From Amycolatopsis sp. WQ 127309 (GTDB lineage Bacteria; Actinomycetota; Actinomycetes; Mycobacteriales; Pseudonocardiaceae), in contig NZ_CP095481.1 of NCBI RefSeq assembly GCF_023023025.1, positions 6,523,001 to 6,587,000 of the forward strand: a stretch of DNA of 64,000 nucleotides. Direction: 5' to 3'. Position 1 is the first letter of the stretch; every line of letters begins with the position of its first letter. A program made the translations under genes and the position numbers. The notes beneath the pieces are model-generated. The model searched no databases. It was given only the letters and a program-made list of their open reading frames with translations, and was not told the origin of the DNA. This document shows positions 58,338 through 64,000 of this stretch, one piece after another.

Positions 58338-61300
58338 GCGACGGCCAGGGCGAACACGTGCAGCCGGGTACCGGCCTGGTCGCCGGTGACCGCGGTCGGC
58401 AGGGTCACGTACGCGACCGTCTTGCCTGCGGTCAGCGGCACCGGCGTCGCGTAGACGCTCACCGCGGTCTCCGCCGGGTACGGGCTGCCCGCGGGCCGGT
58501 TCCACCGGGACGCGGTGGCGACGAGTTCGTTGCCGGGCAGGGGAGTGCTCGGCGTCCAGTTGGTCAGCCCGAGCGTGAACGGCGCGGTGCTGCCGTCGGT
58601 GTAGGTGATCGTCCCGGCGCCCGACCCGCTCCCGTTGTTCGCCGAGCCGAGGAACCACAGCTGCGACCCGCTCTTGCCGACGGCGATGTGCTGGCCCGCC
58701 GCGACGACGTTGTCGGGCGCGGCCGACGGCCAGGTGAAGGTGACCGGTCCGTGCGTGACGGCTTTCCCGGCCGCGATACCGGCCTCGGCGAGCGCCTGGG
58801 CGGAGTAGCTGTAGCCCGAGCCGTCGAAGTTCGCGCTCTGCGGCGCCGCGTCGGCGCTGACGGCGGTGTTGTCGTACGCGTCGGCGAGCGACCCGAACAA
58901 CAACGGCAAGGCGAGGGAACTGCCTTGCAGCGGCCGGTCACGTCCCGACGAGCTGACGGTGCCGGACAGATCCAGGGACGCGGACTTCGCGCCGCTGCCG
59001 ACCGCGACGGTCAGCGGCGTGGTCGACGTCGACCGCGGGCGCAGCACCACCGGCACCTGCGCGGGCGTGACGGTCACCCCGGCCGGAGCGTCGATGCGCG
59101 CCGCCACCGTGACGGGCGCGTCGGTCGTGTTGCGCAAGGTCAGGGTGGCGCCGAAACTCGTGCCCGGCTGGGCCATCTTGGTCGCCGACGTGAACTGCGC
59201 CGCCACCAGCGGCCCCACGGTGACCTGGAGCCCGGACGTCGAGTGGAAGCCCCCGCTCGCGGTCGCCGAGGCGGTCAGCCGCCACAACCGGCTCTGCGCG
59301 TCGGCCGGCGGAGTCACCAGCCACGACGTCTGCAGCCGGGCGCCCGGGGTGACGAGGGGGAACGTCGCCGGGGTCAGCGGCTTCGCCTGCCAGCCGCTCG
59401 GCAGGTCGAGGCCGAGCTGGACGTGGGTCAGCAGCTGGGTCCCACCGGGGGTGAGCGTCGTGGTGACCACGTTGCCGTGCGCGGGATCGAGCGTCGGGGG
59501 CGCGGCCGCCGTGACGGTCCGCGCGCCGGTCGACTGGAGCAGCGTGTAGGACGACGTCAGCGGCAGGTTCCGGGACGAGTCGCCGACGAACAGCCGGTAG
59601 GTGCCGGGGTTCGTCGTCCAGGTGTGGGCCTTGCTGTCCCACGTCTGCAGGTCCGACGGCGCGACCGTGAAGGTGACGCGCTGGGACCGGCCCGGCTGGA
59701 GCGTGACGCGCTGGAACCCCTTGAGCTGCTTGGGTGGCTCACCGGCGCTCGCCGGGTCGCCGACGTAGAGCTGCGCGACCTCGGACGCCGTGCGCGTGCC
59801 GGTGTTCTTCACCGTCGCCGTGACCTTCACCGGGCCGGAGGTGAGCGCCAGACGCGGTGAGACGTCGAGGTCGCTGAAGGCGAACGACGAGTACGTCAGG
59901 CCGAAACCGAAGGGGAACAACGGCGTCAGGTTGTGGGCGTCGTACCAGCGGTAGCCGACGTCCAGGCCTTCGCTGTAGTGGAACGCGGTCGTGTTGGTCG
60001 CGACGTCGACGACGCCGGGGTAACGCGCCGGGTCGGCGGTCGGCAGCTGCGCCATACTCGCGGGCCACGTCTGCGGCAGCTTGCCCGACGGGTCGACGTC
60101 GCCGAACAGCACGGACGCGAGCGCGGCGCCGTTCTGCTGGCCGCCGTACCAGGACTCGAGCACGCCGCTCACCGAGCCGAGCCACGGCATGAGCACCGGC
60201 GCGCCGGTGTTGAGCACGACGATCGTGCGCGGGTTGGCCGCGGCGACGGCGGCGACCAGGTCGTCCTGGGCGCCGGGCAGGGTGAGGTTCTGCCGGTCGC
60301 CGTCCTCGCTCTCGTCGTCGTTGACCACGACGACGGCGACGCTGTCCTGCTTGGCCAGCGCCGCGGCGGCCGCGATCGCGGCGACGTCGGGGACCTGCCA
60401 GCCGAGGGTGACGGACCCGTTGCCGGGCGGGCTGGTCGGCGTCCCGGCCACCGGCCCGGTCGGGCCGTTCACCGGCTGGTAGTTCTCCACGGTGATGGGC
60501 GTCTTGACGCCGCCCTGCAGGCGGATCGCGGAGACGCCGGGGCCGTACTGCGCCCAGTCCTGGAAGACCGGCTGGCCACCCACCGTCATCCGGACGCCGC
60601 CGGTGTCGGCCATCGAGAAGGTGTAGGTGCCGGTGACGGGGGCGGTGAGGAAACCCCGCCACCGCACGGAGAACCCGGCCGGGTTGACGCCGGGCCCCGG
60701 GGCTTGGGTGTAGTGGTCGTCGACGTTCGGCTCGACGCGCGTCAGCGCCGGCTTGCCCGACAGGTCGAGGTTGTTGAAGTACTCGGTGGTCAGGCCCGGC
60801 TGCCCGCTTGTGGTGCTGAACTGCGCCGCCGGGACGGTCGGCAGCTTGTCGGTCACGCCCGGCACGGTGAGCCCGTTGTGCGCCAAGGGGGTGCCGCCGC
60901 TGTAGATGTTCAGTTCGGTGATCGACCACCAGCTGCTCGCCGTGCCGGTCTGCGCGACCTTGACGTACCGCGCCTGCTGGACCGGGAACGTCGCCGTGAT
61001 CAGCTGGCCGGTACCCGTGTCGGCCGCGACCGGGGCACCCCACGACGTCCCGTCGGTGGAGAGGGAGACCTCGTAGCCGCGGGCGTAGTCGGTGCCGTTG
61101 CCCGCGTCGATCGTGACCCGGTCGATCGGGTGGAGCGCGCCGGTGTCGACCGAAACCCACTGCCCGGGCGCCATCGGGACGCCGCTGGACCACCGGGTCG
61201 CCGGGTTGCCGTCGACCATGTTGCGCGGCTGGTCGCCCGCGCTCGCCGAGGACGACGCGCTCGCCGCCCAGGAACCGGCGTAGTCGACGCGGCCCGCGGT

Positions 61301-62564
61301 GCCCAGCCGGGCGGCGATGCCGTCGGCGACGGTGACGACCGCCGACGGGTCGACCGGGACGTGCGAACTGCCGCCACCGCCGGTGATCGGCGCGTCCCTT
61401 CGCGGCTGCCCCGAGCACCGCGACCGACGGCGTCGCCGAGGGGTTCAGCGGGAGGACGCCGCCCTGGTTCTTCATCAGGACGGTGCCCGCCGCCGCGATG
61501 TCGCGGGCCGTGGCGACGTGCTCGGGGGTGGTGGCCGTCGCGGCCGGCGATCCGGCGGCGGTGTCGAAGAGGCCGTAGGCGAACTCCTCGGTCAGCAGCC
61601 GGGCGACCTTGTCGTTGAGCACGGCCATGCTGACCGCTCCGGAGCGGACGGCGTCGGCCAGGGGCTGCCCGAAGTTGCCCGGGGTGGGCATGGTCAGGTC
61701 GAGTTCGGCGTTCGCCGCTTGCACGGTGCTGCGGGCGCCGTCCCAGTCGGTGACGACGAAGCCGTCGAAGCCCCAGTCCTGCTTGGCCGTGTCCTTGAGC
61801 AGGGTGGCGTTTTCGTTGGCGTGCACGCCGTTCACGAGACTGGTGGCGGCCATGATGGACGCCGCGTTGCCCTGCTGCACCGCCTGCTTGAACGCCGGGT
61901 AGTAGATCTCGTTGAGGGTGCGCTCGTCGATGATCGCGTCGGCGTTGTTGCGGTTCTGCTCGGTGTCGTTGGCCACCAGGTGCTTGAGGTCGGTCATCAC
62001 GTCGTGGGACTGCACGCCCTGGACGTATTGCGTCGCCATCGCGCCGGCCAGGTAGGGGTCCTCGCCCGCCATCTCGAAGACGCGCCCGCCGCGCGGGTCG
62101 CGCACGAGGTTGACGTCGGGCCCGAGGTTGACGCCGACGCCCTTCGTCTTGGCCTCGGCGCCGACGACCTTGCCGTAGGCCAGTTCGGCGGCCGGGTCCC
62201 AGCTCGCCGCGGCGGCCACCGGGGCCGGCAGCGCCGTCGTCCCGCCCATGACCACGCCGGCACCGCCGTCGTTCAGGTTCAGCGCGGGCACGCACAGCCG
62301 GGGGATCGGGGCCACCACACCGGCGTACCCGGGGAGCTGGGAGCCGTGCGTCATCGACAGCTTCTCGTCGGTGGTCATCTGCGCCAGCACCTGTGCGGCC
62401 CGCTCGGCCGGCGCGGCTGTGGATCCGAGCCACGGGCAGGCCGCCTGGGGTGATTCCGCCGCGGCCGCGGGCACAGCCGGGGTGAGGAGCAGCGCCGCCA
62501 GTACCCCAGCGGTCCAACGTCGCCGTGAACGGCCGGGCCGGTGCTCGCCGGTGAGCAGGGGCAT
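58334..62564 (-). pseudogene. GH3 glycoside hydrolase with F5/8C and PA14 inserts, frameshifted at 61396-61398
   Basis: A 4231-nt gene, one base too long for an open frame. The first frame gives a signal peptide (WTAGVLAALLLTPAVPAAAA) and the GH3 barrel with KHLVANDTEQNRNNADAI and nucleophile Asp273 in VVTDWDGARS, up to SVAVLGAAAKG. At a CCC run (GGG in the gene) at 61396-61398 the coding signal jumps to another frame: APITGGGGSSHVPVDPSAVV, an F5/8-type C domain (ATRWSSGVPMAPGQWVSVDT), PA14 (TEYFNNLDLSGKPALTRVEP), the rest of the GH3 C domain (VAVVVVNDDESEDGDRQNLT; FPFGFGLTYSSFAF), Fn3 and NEW3-like beta domains. Removing one G gives 1409 residues. It is probably a beta-glucosidase or beta-xylosidase. 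A sequencing error in the G run is as likely as real decay, since both halves look intact. Confidence 0.8.
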
Positions 62565-62617
62565 GCGTGATCCTCTCGGAATTCTGCGCGCGACGAACCC
62601 GCGTCCAGAACCGGACT

Positions 62618-62673
62618 TATAACGTTTCAATCGAAGTCCGCTGAGCCTACGACCCGGATCCGCGCAGGGTCAA
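62618..62673 (-). promoter_or_regulatory. Promoter and LacI-type operator of the GH3-GH78 operon
   Basis: On the minus strand TTGACC (62673-62668), an 18-nt spacer and TAGGCT (62649-62644) form the promoter. TGAAACGTTATA (62629-62618) starts 14 nt after the -10 and matches the consensus TGAAACGTTTCA at 10 of 12 positions. Layout and spacing equal those of the rhamnosidase operon. The ATG follows at 62564 behind AGAGGA. Confidence 0.65.
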
Positions 62674-62794
62674 GACGTGCTGATCGCCAGGCTTTTGTCA
62701 GGAACCGGACAGTCACCGGCGGCCCGTTACGGCGCGGAGCGGATGGGTAGTCCGTCAGAGCGGCAGTGCGCCGTTTCGCGGGAGAGGAGCACGC

Positions 62795-63658
62795 GTGTTC
62801 AGTGGCTTCACGCTGGAGACCGTCGACGTCGGGCCGGTGCGGTTGCGGGTGCGGCACGGCGGGTCGGGGACGCCGGTGGTCCTGGTCCACGGCCACCCCC
62901 GGACCCACACCACCTGGCACCGGGTCGCGCCGGAGCTGGCCGACGACCACTTCGTCGTCTGCCCCGACCTGCGCGGCTACGGGCAGTCGACGCTGCCGCC
63001 GGACGAGCCCGGGCACACGCAGTCGGCCAAGCGGGCGATGGCCGGCGACATCGTGGCCCTGATGCGCCACCTCGGGCACGAGCGGTTCTCGATCGTCGGC
63101 CACGACCGCGGTTCGCTCGTCGCCTTCCGGGCCGCGATGGACCACCCGGGCACCATCGACCGGCTCGTCGTGATGGACGGGCTGCCCGTCAGCGAGCACC
63201 TCGAACGGCTCAACGAGGACTTCGTCCGCGCGTGGTGGCACTGGTGGTTCCTGGCCCAGACCGACAAACCCGCCGAGCGGGTCATCAACGCCGACCCCGG
63301 CGCCTGGTACCGCACGCCGCTGCCGTACGAGATGGGCGAGGACAACCACGCCGACGTCTGGGCGGCGCTGCGGGACCCCGCCGTCGTCCACGGCATGTGC
63401 GAGGACTACCGCGCCGGCCTGCGGATCGACCGCGAGCACGAGGAGGCCGACCGCGCGGCCGGGCGCCAGGTGCGCTGCCCGACCCTGCTGCTGGCCGCGA
63501 CCGAGGACGACATCGACATCCACGGCGACCCCCTCGAGATCTGGCGCCCCTGGATCGCCGGCGAACTCCGCGGCGTCGACGTCCATTCCGGACACCACCA
63601 GGCCGAACAGGCACCGGGTGAGGTGGTCCGGGCCATCCGTGAGTTCCTTCGGGCATGA
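62795..63658 (+). CDS. Haloacetate dehalogenase-like alpha/beta hydrolase
   Basis: A 287-residue alpha/beta hydrolase. HGHPRTHTTWHRVAPELADD near residue 30 and the nucleophile elbow VGHDRGSLVAFR (Asp about 104-106) are typical of fluoroacetate or haloacetate dehalogenases and epoxide hydrolases, where Asp attacks the substrate. The cap domain has the aromatic run FVRAWWHWWFLAQTDKPAER that lines the halide pocket in that group, and the catalytic histidine is in GHHQAEQAP near the end. GTG 62795 is preceded by GAGGAG. Substrate cannot be fixed from sequence. It is divergent from the GH3 operon, with 230 nt between. Confidence 0.88.
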   Translation: MFSGFTLETVDVGPVRLRVRHGGSGTPVVLVHGHPRTHTTWHRVAPELADDHFVVCPDLRGYGQSTLPPDEPGHTQSAKRAMAGDIVALMRHLGHERFSIVGHDRGSLVAFRAAMDHPGTIDRLVVMDGLPVSEHLERLNEDFVRAWWHWWFLAQTDKPAERVINADPGAWYRTPLPYEMGEDNHADVWAALRDPAVVHGMCEDYRAGLRIDREHEEADRAAGRQVRCPTLLLAATEDDIDIHGDPLEIWRPWIAGELRGVDVHSGHHQAEQAPGEVVRAIREFLRA

Positions 63659-63665
63659 TGACGGC

Positions 63666-64000
63666 ATGGGGGAGTCGCGGGAATTGCTGCTGAGACCGTC
63701 GATCAAGGGACAGTTGCCGTCCCTCGGCCTGCTGATCGTGTTCCTCGCGTTCGAGGTCTTCATCGCGCTGCGCGGCCTGCTGGCACCGTGGCTGGCGATC
63801 GCGTGTCCCGCGGTGTTCGTCGTGGCGCTGGCTCTGAGCGGGGTTTCGCTGGTGCGGACCCGCGGCAAGCCGTGGCAGCTGCGGTGCGGCCCGGACGGCG
63901 TCGAAGCGCGGGGGTTCGCCACGGTGCCGTGGCCGGCGCTCGCGGAGGTGCGGATCAGCCGGCTCAAGCCCCGCTGGCTGTTCTTCCCGGCCCCGGCCCC
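63666..64000 (+). CDS. Small membrane protein, PH-like (3' end cut by window)
   Basis: The first 111 residues of a protein that runs off the window. After a short basic lead (RELLLRPSIKGQ) come two membrane segments (SLGLLIVFLAFEVFIALRGL and WLAIACPAVFVVALALSGVS). A soluble part follows, WQLRCGPDGVEARGFATVPW, whose pattern of strands and a WPALAEVRI motif resembles bacterial PH-like membrane proteins. It begins 7 nt after the hydrolase stop and may be co-transcribed. Function unknown. Confidence 0.65.
   Translation, partial: MGESRELLLRPSIKGQLPSLGLLIVFLAFEVFIALRGLLAPWLAIACPAVFVVALALSGVSLVRTRGKPWQLRCGPDGVEARGFATVPWPALAEVRISRLKPRWLFFPAPA

Noticed and set aside
59739..61396. Continuation of the first GH3 frame beyond the frameshift as genuine protein
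   Set aside because: After residue 389 it turns into Arg-rich sequence with no domain, while F5/8C, PA14 and GH3 C-terminal patterns are in the other frame.

Overview
The window is very GC-rich, with strong GC bias at third codon positions, leaderless promoters of the TANNNT type, SARP, MarR and LacI regulators and many Sec or Tat exported glycoside hydrolases. This points to a filamentous actinomycete of the Pseudonocardiaceae, most likely Amycolatopsis or a close relative; the genus is an inference. No tRNA, rRNA, CRISPR array or complete transposase gene was seen.

Layout. 0-4.6 kb: a LacI regulator cut by the window edge, a DUF3253 gene overlapping a small conserved gene, a divergent MmyB-type regulator and zinc-free MDR oxidoreductase, a dienelactone hydrolase, and a possible 18-residue leader peptide. 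4.8-14.2 kb: a large secreted propeller-like protein, a four-gene roadblock operon ending in a long hairpin, a SARP-NACHT-membrane fusion regulator, and a pair of secreted proteins (crystallin-like and aerolysin-like). 14.2-14.5 kb: a terminator and a 240-bp MITE-like element inserted at the stop codon of the next gene. 14.5-19.6 kb: an aromatic hydroxylase and O-methyltransferase pair, a mismatch uracil glycosylase, and a MarR regulator with its oxidoreductase, both preceded by the same operator. 19.6-21.2 kb: a secreted GH64 beta-1,3-glucanase with a ricin-type lectin domain.

21.4-39.4 kb (minus strand) is the most unusual part: six tightly packed, mostly overlapping genes of 388 to 1737 codons. 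They encode a subtilisin-family peptidase with an intact Asp-His-Ser triad, a DUF6603 protein fused to a kelch propeller, a free-standing kelch propeller, and three giant proteins of families I cannot assign to a function. None shows a signal peptide. This looks like one multi-protein assembly and is the best candidate for an undescribed system.

39.6-62.7 kb is a rhamnose and pectin utilisation locus. lutABC (lactate oxidation) and a small LuxR-type HTH gene are followed by four translationally coupled exported hydrolases (GH78, two GH106, GH127). Facing them are a GH3-GH78 operon and, between the two arms, a carboxymuconolactone decarboxylase family gene. The lut, GH78-GH106-GH127 and GH3-GH78 promoters all have a -35/-10 pair with a near-identical inverted repeat (consensus TGAAACGTTTCA) 14-17 nt downstream of the -10. 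This implies one LacI-type repressor coordinating extracellular release of rhamnose and arabinose with oxidation of the lactate that rhamnose breakdown yields. The GH3 gene carries a single-base frameshift. The window ends with a haloacetate dehalogenase-like hydrolase and a truncated membrane protein gene.
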